Shown here one piece after another: positions 23,505 to 35,770 of a DNA stretch of 64,000 nucleotides. Position 1 is the stretch's first letter; every line of letters starts with the position of its first letter. The stretch is from Siphlonurus alternatus (lineage: Eukaryota > Arthropoda > Insecta > Ephemeroptera > Siphlonuridae), in NCBI GenBank assembly GCA_949825025.1, contig OX463780.1, positions 31,166,979 through 31,230,978 on the forward strand, read 5' to 3'. Position numbers and translations under genes: made by a program. The notes beneath the pieces are model-generated. The model worked only from the letters and a program-made list of their open reading frames with translations, had not been told where the DNA came from and made no database searches.

Positions 23505-23765
23505 ATATATACACACACTGTATATATCATAGATGGCAGTATTACATTTACGTATCAGTTTCATTTCGTCTGTCAGTCTATAAAAAATACACTATGTACA
23601 TTGTAATGTATTAAATTCAATGTTCTTAAAAAATTAAAATTGGCAACAAAATAGATTATTCAGTTTTTCCTGTGCCCTGAAGCTTGCATTAAGTTTTCAG
23701 TTGGACAACAGGAGAGGAAGGGTGGGGAGGTAAAATTGGGGATTTATGCAAGCAACCCAACCAAC
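22137..23765. other. gene-free AT-rich interval
   Basis: Between the stop of SIAE copy 4 and the convergent STAND ATPase gene. It holds small (TA)n tracts at about 22344-22370 and 23462-23498, a SINE 3' fragment with an A tail at 22573-22660, and no supported coding exon. Confidence 0.5.
22573..22660 (+). repeat. SINE 3' fragment with poly-A tail
   Basis: GGCTATGGTAGCCCGTGGC and ATCCTTTCCCTCCGTTATTA resemble the 3' part of the SINE at 60421-60805, followed by about 30 A residues. Short and diverged. Confidence 0.5.
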
Positions 23766-26700
23766 TCATGTGATTGCTCTTAATTTAGCACGCAGCTTGC
23801 CATCAATATCATTGATAATATTCTTATATTTCCAATCATACTCAGGTTTCTCTGGTTTATTACCAATATCACTAACTTTATATATATTTTCAATAACATT
23901 CCAGCATTCATCCCATTTTTCAGAGAATTGAAATAGTAACACCCTACGTAAATGGATCAATGAGGTCATAGGGTGTGAGCACCCTTGAACTGACATGAAT
24001 TTAGAGTGAAAACTCTGTTCTATTTCTAATGCAGCATTTACTCCTTGAGTGTGTAAAACATAACATATGATCTCATGAATTCCATCAAATGTAGAATATA
24101 ATCCTACTGCCTTGTCTTGTATCCTTAATTTTACATGAAGTATACACATTTTTAAAGGTAATGGTTTCCCAAGTTTGTCTAACTCAATTGCAACCTTACA
24201 CATTGTTTCAAATTCCATTTCAAATGCACGCATTGTAAAGTCACCAGATAATTGTTGAGTTCCTATTATCTGTGAATAATATTTCCAGGCATCTTCAAAT
24301 TTCTCTAATTGATACAAGCACTTAGCTACTAAAGCCAGAAGTTTCAAGTTTGAGTAATGAGATGGTTCATATGTATTAGAAAATATGTCATAAAAATGTG
24401 AGTATAATTCAATACATTCATACTTATTTGTTTTAAAAACATGCTCTGCAATTATCTCTAGATCACTTAACGTGTAATTTGCAGATACATTTTTATTTAC
24501 TGCACGTTCTTCTAAAATTTTAACACAAGTTTGTAATGGCTCTGGCTTATTTTCAGAATCCAGTTCTACTGCAGTTTCAAATAACTCAGTTATCATATCT
24601 TCGTATGAATTATATTCATCTGTTTCATATCTATGTTTCTGATAAATTTCTATCCAAATTTCCCAAGCCTCTACATATTTTTTTAATTTTTTAAACACAA
24701 GGGCTCTGCTATCGAGAAGTTGTTCATAGTATTCATGGTCTTTTAATTCTTCAGGTAAATTTGATATAACTTTGTCTGTGATTTCAACACATTTCTCACA
24801 ATATATTTTATCTTGAAATTTTAAAATTAAAACATACTCATTGTAAAGATTCAGAAAGTCTAAATGTCTCCAACCTAAAACACTTTCTAATTTATCAATA
24901 TATTTGTCTACAAAATCAATAGCATCTACAAAATTCATAACTCCATCACACGCATGTACTATTGCTGTTGGTATTTCACTGTACTTGTTTATTAAGAAAT
25001 CATTATTAGATACAAATTTCCAAACTTTTTTTGCATGACGTGATAAATTACAATTACTAAATTCATTATCATCTAAGTCATTATAAAATATCTCCATTAA
25101 TTCAGATGTTACTTGTTCTTGTGATGTACATTTTTTTCTTACTATTTTTTGTAATAATTTGGTTATTGATATATTACCTGTATTTTCATTACTTGAAATT
25201 AAAGAATTTGATTTTAATTCCTGTAATGCATTTGTGATATTTGATTGTTCTTCGTCATTATCACACATTGACTTCAGAATTGATACGGGAATATTATCAG
25301 GTGCAAGGTATGATATAATATCAAGAATTTTTAGACATAAACTAGCATTCTCAAATTTTGATACATTTTCCAAAGCTGTATCCCAAATTTTAAAGATTTC
25401 TTCTTTGACATTTTTTATTAATGGTTGCATTTCATTGACATCTAATTTAAAATCAATAATGAAGTTTTTTACTGTGTATGATTGTTTATTAAATTCAAAC
25501 AATTTATTTTGTGATTTAATGTAAGAGGCAACAATGTATAAAGCTGAAGGATGATTTCCTAACTTTTCTGCTAAGATTTTTAAATCTGTATTTAAATGAT
25601 GAGGCAATATTTTATTTAACAACTCTTGTGACTGTGCTGCTGTGAAACACTCAAGATGGATCTTTTTCACACCTTCCCATTCTAAATGTCGCGAAGTCAC
25701 AATAATTGAAAGCAAATTTGTGTCCACCTTTACTGACGGTAAGAATTCTTTTAATATTTCTGCATTTTCTACATCATCAAATACAAATAGAGTTCTATTC
25801 TGACTCAAACTGTGATAAATAGTATCGATATCAAGGTTTTCAGTGTCACATTTCAACTTTGAAGCAATGTCTACGAAGCACTTACGTATTGAATCATTGT
25901 TGCTACCGTTGATCCACAGAACATTGTAGAACTGCCAGCAGGTTTTTTCTATTGCGTGAATTACGAGCTCAGTCTTGCCTATACCTGGAGCACCAGTCAC
26001 CACCGCACTGACTCTGATGAGACTGGAAAGACCATTGGGGTTGTCGAGGGCATCCTCTAGAGAGCTGAGCTGGGAGCCACGGTACACACGGTGTAGCAGA
26101 GTGCGTGGTGGAGACGTGTGGAAACGCGTGAAGAGAGGGCAGCGACACTTGTGGCATAGGGTCGCGTGCTGTAAACACAGAATGATGTAAGCTACATGAC
26201 TGTACTGTAATTAAAATATTGAATTTAAGACCATTATGTCTTATAGTTTCTGAATGAATTTACTTTAAAAACTATAAGTTTTAATAGTCAAATATATAGG
26301 GCAACATTGAACATTTTATGCTATACGGTATTGTATCTGTTTACAGTAAAAACTTGTTATTACGTCAAGTCAAGGGACCCAGGAAATTGGGTTTACCTTA
26401 TATTGAGTATACCTTATATCAAGTTTTTCCTATACCTGCAATACTAATTATTTTTTACAGGACCTTTACTCCGTTACTCAATATCGAGTTTTTACCTTAA
26501 AACAAGTTACATAATAACGTGTTTTTACTGTATTTGATTGTAACTCTAATATTTTGATGATAAAAAATACCTGGTAAGAGGACTTGGTAGTCAATACTAT
26601 TAAATATTGTAAGGGCTGTTCAATTTACCTAATTGAGCATATCACAAGGAAAAATATACTGTACTGTGTATTAGTTATGGTTTTGTAAATACAATATTCT

Positions 26701-28432
26701 TTTTCTTTTTTTAAGGGGTGATTTTCATTTAGAAACAGAAAGTTTTTCTTGATACCCAAACTTAAATATGGTATTCAACACATTAATGCATACAGTATAT
26801 TATGAATGATATTAACAATTGGTGTTGTATTGAACTAAATACATGAACATTCATTAGAAAGGAGCACACACCAAAATAACAACATTATCTGCATCAAAAC
26901 TTTGAAGTTCACTCCCCTGGTGGCAAAATCTGCTATATTTTCCCAGCAATCATGGTCAATATAGTTTAATATAGAGGAGTAATTTTCATGAAAAATACAT
27001 AATATATGCCATTTTCTCATCAAAACCACTTAAGGGTGGGGGGGTAGGCTCAAACAAGACGTTTTGATAGTGTTCGTACATTTCAATTTTTTTCTTGGAA
27101 TGTTTTCATCTGATCGTTTTGAAACCAACTGCATACCTGCACTATATTATTAGCTATCTACTGTAAAAATCCTATTTAATTATAAACTAAAGTTTCTGAG
27201 ATTAACTTTCCAGAACAACTCTGGAATTGAGTTACAAAAATTGCTCAAAAGATGGCGCTTCAAAAATTTGTTGAAAGTTTTTCTGGGTTATAATTGAATG
27301 AAACTTATTAATTCTTTTTACATTGGTTAGCCGCTCTTTTACTCTAGGACCTCAGATAGTTTCATAATAATTACTGCAAAACAAACAGAAATAATTATTT
27401 ACTTCCTAGACAATTCCAATAGATGGCAGTTACGGCCTCCCGCCCACCGTTAATCAAGGTTTGCTCACCTCACATTCCCTTGCCTGCTCTCCGTCTAATG
27501 TTGATGACACAGCTTTCAAAGACGGCTCAGGGTCAAATTTGTAACACGGCCAAGGGGATGATGGTGGAGGGGACTGCTGAGGGTCAAATGTTGCCTCGTC
27601 AGGGTCCAATATCAAAGCTGTCTCCTCAGAGCTAGATGTTCTTGCCTGCAAACATCAATATTGTCAGCTAGTCAAGTCTAGCCAATTGGAATTTAAATGG
27701 AACATTTTCTACCTTTCTTCAAGTCTTCTAAAATTAATTCTGAACTATACAACTCTGAAATTCTAAATCCAGGACAGTTTTTTTTATTATAATATTATTA
27801 TTTGCTTACTTCACCCTGCATTACTAGCTTTAAAAAAATTGTCACTTTATACATTAAATGTGTCAGGTTTGTGTTTTCATATTATATAAAATATACAGTA
27901 CTCTATAAGTATAATGCATTTGAAAATTTTCTCCTTAAGGGTAAGATAACACGAACAATCGATTGTTGGTAGTCCCATTTGATTAACATGTAAACCTTAG
28001 CAACCTCATAATAATTCTGATTTTTTTTTGAGAGACAGTTCTTGGAACCAAAAAAATATGGAAAAAATTTCAAAACAATCGGTCGATCCAATTTTTTTAA
28101 ATTAATTTCTTAGTTTAGGTCTCCATGGGAAAGCCCTATACTGAAAATTTAAAAAATTCATTTAAAAAAATTGGATCGACCGATTGTTTTGAAATTTTTC
28201 CACATTTTTTTGGTGCCAAGAACTGTCTCTCAAAAAAATTCAGAATTATTATGAGGTTGCTAAGGTTTACATGTTAATCAAATGGGACTATCAACAATCG
28301 ATTGTTCGTGTTACCTTACCCTTAATTAATCTTAGATTTATTAAAAGTTGTTATTCTCACCTTTTTCAAAGATTCTAAGGAAGTCTGAACTGAAGAATCA
28401 TCAGAAGCCTTTCTTTTGTGTTTTTCTGCCAT
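23766..28432 (-). CDS. STAND/NB-ARC-type ATPase with helical TPR-like C-terminus
   Basis: Minus-strand gene of three exons: 28361..28432, 27469..27645 and 23766..26168, all joined in phase 0 with consensus GT/AG sites, 883 aa. The start is the ATG at 28430-28432, giving MAEKHKRKASDDSS. Exon 2 is Ser/Pro/Asp-rich and looks disordered. Exon 3 opens with a Cys/His cluster (CHKCRC), then the nucleotide-binding domain: P-loop GAPGIGKT (about 142-149), Walker B LFVFDDV (about 210-216), the IIVTSR sensor motif (about 238-243) and GNHPSAL (about 287-293) at the GLPLA position. The remaining 580 residues are Trp/Tyr/Leu-rich helical text resembling TPR pairs. This order is typical of signalling ATPases related to APAF1/NLR. 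No death, CARD, TIR or kinase domain is present at the N-terminus. It points toward SIAE copy 4. The exact role is unknown. Confidence 0.83.
26344..26530. mobile_element. TA-flanked MITE in intron 2 of the STAND gene
   Basis: Ends CAGTAAAAACTTGTTATTACG and, inverted, CAGTAAAAACACGTTATTATG, flanked by TA at both sides. CAGT ends plus TA fit a Tc1/mariner/pogo-type non-autonomous element. Confidence 0.68.
27939..28321. mobile_element. TTAA-flanked foldback MITE (piggyBac-like) in intron 1 of the STAND gene
   Basis: The element starts GGGTAAGATAACACGAACAA and ends with its inverse, with TTAA on both sides (27935-27938 and 28322-28325). The arms pair for about 170 bp. TTAA duplication is characteristic of piggyBac-type insertion. 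383 bp, non-coding. Confidence 0.8.
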
Positions 28433-28939
28433 TTTTCACCATCTAAAATAAAATAGGAATTTTAATTGTTTTACTACGTACATATACTAGAGCTATTAAT
28501 TAAGCTAGGAAGCAGAAAACCAATATAAAACCGTTTTATATTTGCTTGCTGCTTTGCTTTTCCTGTAGGCAGCGCCACCTGATAGCAAAGGATAGACCTG
28601 AGTACTATAGGGCTTTCGTAAAGCTATGGCACGGGGTACCCTATTTCCCTATGCTTTAACATTGACAGCCGGTTCAATCGTGAATTCTCGAGTGTATATT
28701 CATGCTCCTCGTTCATAAGAAAACAACAAGCTATGATCTAGTGATACCATCTTTGGGAGGAGAGATCTGGCAGGCTTTGCCTCTTGTTGAATTCACACCT
28801 GAAGTGCACTGGCTAAAGCTCCAGCTGTTGGGGAAGGGAGGGGGGGGGGGGGGAGCACATATATGCCAGAGTTGTATTTCACGCTGTGTTGTGTTGTAAA
28901 TTAACCTACAGTATAACAGATCTTAGTTTACATGTAGGT

Positions 28940-29226
28940 CAAAGTCTTCTACTCGCAATGGTTGTAACAAACCATTGTTTATAATGTCTGTCGCATGAAG
29001 CCTTTTTCATTCATTGTTAAACATGGGACGACGTAGTGCCTAATTTTGCCACCAGAGCAGAGAACGTAATGGTATTGTTGGCGCTAGGCAACGGTGTCAA
29101 CTTCATAATTAACGGTCATTTTCCATAAGTTAACATGTAAATCAACAACTGTCCCATATTTTTCCTTTCACGTGACAGACATTACACAACAATACTTTGT
29201 TTACCAACAACGAGCAGAAGACTTCG
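28940..29226. mobile_element. hAT-like MITE, CAAAGTCTTC family, copy 1
   Basis: Begins CAAAGTCTTCTACTCG and ends CGAGCAGAAGACTTCG. Flanks ATGTAGGT and GTGTAGAT match at 6 of 8 bases, consistent with a decayed 8-bp duplication. Same interior as copies at 30301 (opposite orientation) and 57408. 287 bp, non-coding. Confidence 0.8.
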
Positions 29227-30300
29227 GTGTAGATTCGACTACGAGCGGCGACCAGCTTAGAAATCATAACAATGACTCAGGGCGCCAGTCTGTTTAGACG
29301 TATGTGGCGCCATAGTCAGGCGTAAACTTTGATTTGTTTTACTGTAGCAGCCAATATATCACGAGAGAGAGGGATTTGCGTGTGGTACCCTAGGGGTGCC
29401 CTTTTATAGTTCTGTGTGTGACTGTCGAGGTTGATCGCAGAGTTGCAGCTCAACCGTCATGTAGAAGATAATAAAAAGTAAATCGTACGATACTGTGCTG
29501 CAAGCCTATTAATGTATGCATATCATATGCCTATATTATAATTAAGCATATAATTATATTTTAAGTATACATATATACACACATGGCACATAATGTATAA
29601 TTATATGGAGTATGTGCTATGCATATACACCACGCAGCCCGCGGTAACGGACCCCCTTAAGACATATTTCGCACTTTTAACAATTTTTATCTGCCATATA
29701 TAGGGTTCTTAAAATTTTGAAAAAAACATTAACATGTTCAATAGAATGTAGCAATTGAGTTTATCATAATTTCAGTTCCATATCAGAGCATTTCTTTGAG
29801 TAAAAAAAAAAAAAAAAAATTGTGTGGAGGGACATGAACAAAAAAATGTTCCTGCTTTTGGACTCCTTATAGCCAAAAAAAGTAAAAAAATAAAATTGTA
29901 ACCCATTAACCAAATCAGCCTTTTCATAAAAATAACAACTGCAATACCGTGATATTTGTTTTTCTAGATAAGAATTCTTAAAAAATAAAAACGAATTATT
30001 TGTTAAAAACCCTGTTTTTATTCGTTTTTAATTTTTTTTTTAACTAGGAAAAAAATTATCAAGGCATTGCAGTTGTTATTTTCATGGAAGGGAGGGTTTG
30101 ATTATAATCAGTTACAATTTTCTTTTTTTACTTTTTTTGCCGAGCCTAAAAGCAGGCCGGAACCAAAACAGGGCTAAAATCCATAACTATGGGCTGTCTG
30201 TGGGGCTGTGCACTGTACAGGTAGCATGTTTGTATATGCTTATATGAATATACAGTATAATTATGTAGTAGTTATGCATTATACGGTTGACCCATTTTAT

Positions 30301-31005
30301 CAAAGTCTTCTGCTCGTTGTTAGTAAACAAAGTATTGTTATGCAATGCAAGGTGGCTGTGGATACTATCCAGCCACCTTGGTGTAATGTCTGTCGCGTGA
30401 AAGGAAAAACATGGGACAGTTGTTGATTTACATGTTAACTTATGGAAAATGACCATTAATTATGAAGTTGACACCGTTGCCTAGCGCCAACAATGTCATT
30501 ACGTTCTCTGCTCTGGTGGCAAAATTAGGCACTACGTCGTCCCATGTTTAAGGTAGAGATAATACGGATCAGCTGGCCCAATGCTAAAAAAATTCCCATT
30601 CATAAAAATTATGAAAAAAATTTAAAAAGTTCTCCTCTACATCCCCTATCATTAGGTAAAATATCAGGTATACAAAAACAAGCTAGTTTTCGAGTTATTA
30701 ATTTTCAAAGTTGACTAATTTAACATGGAAGTTCCATTTCTCCATGTTAAATTAGAGAACTTTAAAAATTAATAACTCGAAAACTAGCTCGTTTTTGTAT
30801 ACCTGATATTTTACCTACTGATAGGGGATGTAGAGGAGAACATTTTAAATTTTTTTCATAATTTTTATGAATGGGATTTTTTTAGCATTGGGCCAGCTGA
30901 TCCGTATTATCTCTACCTTAACAATGAAAAAGGCTTCATGCGACAGACATTATAACCAATGGTTTGTTCGTGGTTTGTTACAACCATTGCGAGTAGAAGA
31001 CTTTG
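30301..31005. mobile_element. hAT-like MITE, CAAAGTCTTC family, copy 2, split by a nested element
   Basis: Begins CAAAGTCTTCTGCTCG and ends CGAGTAGAAGACTTTG. A perfect 8-bp duplication CATTTTAT flanks it (30293-30300 and 31006-31013). A TTAA-flanked element (30552-30917) is inserted at CCCATGTTTAACAATG, a site intact in copy 1. A short local palindrome (CAAGGTGGCTG) is also present near 30350-30380. Confidence 0.88.
30552..30917. mobile_element. TTAA-flanked foldback MITE nested in a hAT-like MITE
   Basis: Starts GGTAGAGATAATACGGATCA and ends with its inverse; TTAA lies on each side (30548-30551, 30918-30921). The arms pair for about 170 bp around a loop near 30730-30755. The empty site is visible in the sister MITE at 28940-29226, confirming a TTAA target. 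366 bp. Confidence 0.88.
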
Positions 31006-32331
31006 CATTTTATACATAATAATATAAATATATTATACTGTATATATTATACAGTATGCATAAAGTATATATTATGCGCATGCAGAGATTCGAACCATGC
31101 AGTCAGAAGATAACAAAATTACGTTTTACACCATGAAGTATCATTATTATAATTTAATCTCCTTGACTCTTGTAACAATTAAGCTAAATATGCACCATAA
31201 TTAATACATACTTTACCTGCAAAACTACACGCGCTGCAAGAGGAACCGCACAAACCTGCGTTTAGCCACTTTAGCCTTAGCTTTAGCTGTTTAGAGCGTC
31301 AGCGTGCAACGTGCAACAAGTCCAAAGTCCAGCTGCTAGCTGATGATGGCAGAGAGAAGATGGATGCATAGAGTTAATATTATATAGAGAGGTTATCCGG
31401 TAGGTGGCGCTCGTCGCCTCGGAAGCGCGCGAGAGGCTAGCTGACGTTTGAAACGGGCGTCTATGACGTCACTATAGGAACTAACAATGTTAAATTTAAT
31501 TCAGTCAATACTGCTCTGCATACAATGAATGTTACAAAATAAGCATAAAAACAGGTTAATAAGTATTGCAGTTGTAAGCAGTATTTTTTTAGTAGGCGAT
31601 ATGCTAGAAATAAACGTAATTGGAAATGTCAAAAAATAATCATTTTAGGTTGGTACTCCTACAGCTGCTAACAAACAATAACAACGCAACATGGATCAAA
31701 GAACGTTCTTTTGACATGGATTGAGGTGTTGGAGAATTATTAGTTGGTGCTGCTCCGAAGAAACAAAAATGCAATGTACTTATGTGAAATAGTGTAATTA
31801 TTAGGTTTTCTGTACAGTTTATTATGAATTTAAGACGTCATGTGAATGAAATGAAGCTAGTGAAACATCAGGTCAAAAGGGATTCGGGCCATACAACAGG
31901 AAAAATGGCATTTCCTTTCATAGGTACGTATGCAAACACAAAGTTTTTTTACGTAGAATAAATATAGTAAAAAAATAATAAATAAAAAAAAAGTATGCAT
32001 TCTATTCTATCTATTTATTTACATATGCATACCTTTGGTTATTGACTATATACAAAGTGCAACTATATACTAGAGTATGTACAGTACATATGCATAATTG
32101 ATATTAACAGAAACTTACAAAACATTCACAAAGAGATCATGCACGCAGGAGAGTGCCTTATCTCTCCTCATAGGCCATGCAAGATAGGGAACTTCAGAAA
32201 CGTAAAGCTCCACATCCCCTCGTCTATTCAATCCCCTTGTTTAAAATGTAAGTGCTTGCCTAAATGCCTAAACCTTCTGCCTAAACCTGCTTATTTGAAT
32301 TATTAAATCATGATTTTATTTTATTTTTCAG

Positions 32332-32569
32332 GTTTCCAACAGAGAAAGACGTACGGAAGAGATGGGAAGCAGCCATCAACACAGCAAGAATATCAGCAAA
32401 TCTTAGCCAACCTGATGCGCCACTGTGGGTTTCTGCGAGATATGACGTTCTTTGTTCTCAACATTTTTTGCACGCATACTATGAGAACAGTGGATGGACT
32501 GCAGTACGCAAATTGCGTAGGGGAGCAACACCAACAGTATTCAAATATGCCTTCCCACAGAATAGCATG
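32332..32569 (+). CDS. orphan THAP zinc-finger exon
   Basis: An exon bounded by TTTTTCAG and ATG|GTAAGG is open in one frame for 79 codons. It encodes the C-terminal two thirds of a THAP DNA-binding domain: FPTEKDVRKRWEAAI, then VLCSQHFLHAYY (the C-x2-H zinc ligands), then LRRGATPTVF, which matches the conserved G-x-x-P-T-x-F end. The N-terminal C-x(2-4)-C half would be in an upstream exon that I could not identify with confidence, and no downstream catalytic exons were found. THAP domains occur in cellular regulators and in P-element-type transposases. With transposon debris all around, a transposon relic or domesticated fragment is most likely. Confidence 0.62.
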
Positions 32570-32639
32570 GTAAGGAACAAAATCAATCTGAAATATATTA
32601 CTGTATGCAGTACACAAATATCTTTTGAATTAGAGTCAA

Positions 32640-32783
32640 CAAGGGGCATTCACAAAGCCTTAAGTCCACAATTAAGGCTCAATAATTTAAGACCAGAAAT
32701 TTTGGGTCTAAAAAACACGTCTAAAATCAAGCTTTAAATTATCGAGCCTTAAATGTGGCCTTAAGACTTTGTGAATGCCCCTT
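32640..32783. mobile_element. small MITE next to the THAP exon
   Basis: AAGGGGCATTCACAAAG at left is matched by CTTTGTGAATGCCCCTT at right, with further pairing (CCTTAAG, AAGGCTCAATAATTTAA). About 140 bp, non-coding. Confidence 0.72.
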
Positions 32784-32952
32784 AACATGTAACAAAGTTA
32801 GTTAGACTTTCTAAAGCTACCGTACAGTAGTTCATATTAAACCGAAATCCACAAATTTGTATCATGCATGGGTTCTACATAAAAAAAGAAGAAACATGAA
32901 ATACCGTACAGTTTCATACATACTTAATTTCATCGGAAAACTTGACAAAGGT

Positions 32953-33418
32953 AATGGGCTTACGGGGTGTCATTATTTTACTGGCTCAATCAAAAGAGGA
33001 GGTCGAAAAATATCCCTTAGATTTTTATGCGATTTTTTTAAGCACTGCATCATACCTAGAATGGAGATTAAAAATGTCTCTTGATCTGGAGGCTCCATCC
33101 GCAACGCCCATGACGTCATTACATTCTTTGGGTCAACTATATAATGTTTCTAAACAAACACGTTGCTATGGAAACAAATGATAATTTTTAATAAACAAGC
33201 AACAATGCAATAATTTTTTACAAGTGTTATATAGTTGACCCAAAGAATGTAATGACGTCATAGGCGTTGCGGATGGAGCCTCCAGGTCAAGAGACATTTT
33301 TAATCTCCATTTTAGGTATGATGCAGTGCTAAAAAAAAACGCAAAAAAATCTAAAGGATATTTTTCGACCTCCTCTTTTGATTGAGTCAGTAAAAAAATT
33401 ACACCCCGTAAGCCCATT
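32953..33418. repeat. 466-bp long inverted repeat (foldback MITE)
   Basis: Left ATGGGCTTACGGGGTGT pairs with right ACACCCCGTAAGCCCAT, and pairing continues through arms of about 220 bp to a centre near 33185. Both arms carry the same open frame in opposite directions (VEKYPLDF, MSLDLEAPSATPMTSLHSLG), which is expected from inverted symmetry and is not taken as a gene. Confidence 0.85.
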
Positions 33419-33439
33419 TAATCAACAATAACATTGTTG

Positions 33440-33735
33440 ACCTGTGCGTTTAACCGGGTCTTGAGCAACGCCGAGTTAGTAGTTTGATTCGACCATTTCA
33501 AGGTAAAACTACGTTTCCCAGCGTATTCCACCCAGGGGTAAATTGTTGCGCTTTTTCGCTATGTGGTTTCCCTAGCCTTGGACCATAGCACTTCAAGTCC
33601 ATTTTGTCGCTTACTGGTGAATTTTTTTTACTAAATCGAGTGTCTTTCCCAGGTAAAGGCCTTGTGTCTTCAGTTAAACGACGAGAGTTCACTCTGATTT
33701 CGGTCTGGCTTTCTTACTCTTTCAGTCTGATTTAT
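33440..33735 (+). repeat. SINE, 5S-rRNA-headed family, diverged copy
   Basis: GAGCAACGCCGAGTTAGTAGTTTGATTCGACC in pieces resembles the 5S internal region. It is followed by the shared body words ACGTTTCCCA, CCACCCAGGGGTAAA, TATGTGGTTTCCC and CTTGGACCATA, as in the copy at 35455. Confidence 0.6.
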
Positions 33736-35454
33736 TTTTTTTTTTTCTAGAAATCTAATGTAAAAAAAGAGAAAATTTTAGTGATATCTGCTAAATATGC
33801 AATTGGGTGCATGTATTAACTGATATTTAATGTGAATATAAATAAAAATAAATAAAAAAATTTTTACGTGTTTTCATTTTTCATTGAAATATGTAGATAT
33901 CCTATAGATATAGAACAGTTATAATTTATTCATACATTCATACCACATTTAAACATGGATTCAGAAAGATAAAATATAGAATAAAATAGTCAGTTAACTA
34001 CTCAAATCCATTATAGGTTCATAAAAAGTGATCATAATTCATAAGAATTTTATTGTTGGTGTGGTTGAGGTTAAAAAATTCTCAATCAATTCAAGCTTGC
34101 CTTGGATATAAGATGTTATTAGATCCTAAAATGATTATATATAGATATTTTGTATAATACCGTATATGTTAATTACACTATGCTAGCCAAGCTTATATAA
34201 TATCAACATGAATGTCATTTTTCAAAAATTTAATTGCATGGAACTTGAATATATTATGATATAAAATTATGTTATTTCAATCCCTCGATCATTATTAGCA
34301 ATATACATTACGTAATTTCGTAGAAATATTGCTGTAGCTGTCTAAATAATATATAATAATTATGAAATGGAAGCAAAAGAAAAACACAAAATAAATATTG
34401 CAAAATTAGAATGTTATGTCTATCATTAATTCTATATTTATTATATATCATTAAATTACAAATAAATGTCATTCATATGTTCAAAACATTTTTTTTTTTT
34501 TTTTGCTATATATATTTTTTACTGCATTTTGCATAACGTAAAATGTCGTACGTGCAATATATATGTGTATATACAGTATATTATATTGTAATGTATAAAT
34601 ATTATATATTATTATATAGTCATACTGTACGGCGTACGTATACCAACTGATGGGATTATAATACGCAACTATTCTGCATGGTACACATGCTCCCCACATT
34701 TTTGTGTGTAACATTATAATGTATATTATTATATTAATTATATATAAAAATAATAAGTTTCATGGATTACAAGGAGGTTTGCGTTTAAATTACACGTACG
34801 CACCTTTTATAGCTCTCATATATGCAATGGGCATGGCCATGCATGTACCAAAATAATAAAGCTGACGAAATATATTTCGTCTGTATGTAATCTGTAGTTA
34901 AAAAAATACTAATTCACATTAGAATCCTTCGTTCGTCCATTCACTTATTATTACTTATCTAATTGGTAATAATAGCATTATATATGTTATAATATTATAA
35001 TAATATGTTTATTATACGTACGGCGCAGGTCAAAGTTCTATAGCTGAAGTCGCAATAAAACGAAATTTGAAGCTTCAGCGCTAAAAATAACGAGCCAATG
35101 AGAGCAGGGCGTCTGTGTCGTCACACAACGCATGCAACCTATGAAATTGAACGATGCGCTCTCCATAAGGAAGAGAGCGCGTCGCCCCCCCTTGGATGGA
35201 TGATGGAGTGAAAATTGAATATTGCCAACATAACGCAATGAAATTTTACCAAAATATTTCCTTACGATTTTTGTGTGTATAATTATTGATATATTTTGAT
35301 AACATTAACTTTGCAATACGTTTACAATATAATCCAAGTAAATTTTGGCGTTTTAAAATTATTACTGATATAGTTGATATAATATATTATCACGTTAGTA
35401 AAAAATATATCTAGAGTATATCTATAGTTTTGTAATAAAGAAATTTTTACATTG
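33736..35454. other. gene-free AT-rich interval
   Basis: No supported exon. A slightly GC-richer patch at 35030-35230 was examined and shows no recognisable gene. Confidence 0.45.
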
Positions 35455-35770
35455 TTGGTCATCGTCAAGAGGGGTTGCATACATTCACGGCGTTATATAT
35501 AATTATATCACCGAAGTCAAGCAACGCCACGCGTGGTTAGTAGTTGGATGGGTGACCATTTTCAACAAAGCCACGTTTCCCACCCAGGGGTAAAACGTTG
35601 AGATTTTCCACTATGTGGTTCCCCTGGCTTTGGACCATATATATATTGCACTTCCGGTTCATTGACAAAAGCTGTAGCGTCCATCCTGGCTGAGGTTTCC
35701 ACGTTTCCCTCAGCCGCAGGCAAATGCCGGGATGGATTTGCAAGGCCGTGGCCGCCCCCGTTCCAGAAGA
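35455..35770 (+). repeat. SINE with 5S-rRNA-derived head
   Basis: TCACCGAAGTCAAGCAACG, GTGGTTAGTA and TTGGATGGGTGACC match the 3' half of eukaryotic 5S rRNA (internal promoter region), then run into the SINE body with ACCCAGGGGTAAA, GGCTTTGGACCAT, GTCCATCCTGGCTGAGG and CCTCAGCCGC. Confidence 0.75.

Larger units (their letters stand above)
28433..32331. other. repeat-rich interval upstream of the STAND gene
   Basis: No convincing coding exon. It contains the STAND gene promoter region, a poly-G run near 28840-28853, two hAT-like MITEs (28940-29226 and 30301-31005), a poly-A tract near 29802, and AT-rich unassigned sequence. Confidence 0.5.

Noticed and set aside
25159..25524. 121-codon + strand frame
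   Set aside because: Antisense to the long STAND ATPase exon, with no family resemblance.
31680..31927. Possible first exon of a THAP gene ending ATAG|GTACGT
   Set aside because: The phase does not fit the THAP exon at 32332 and no C-x(2-4)-C zinc half was found.
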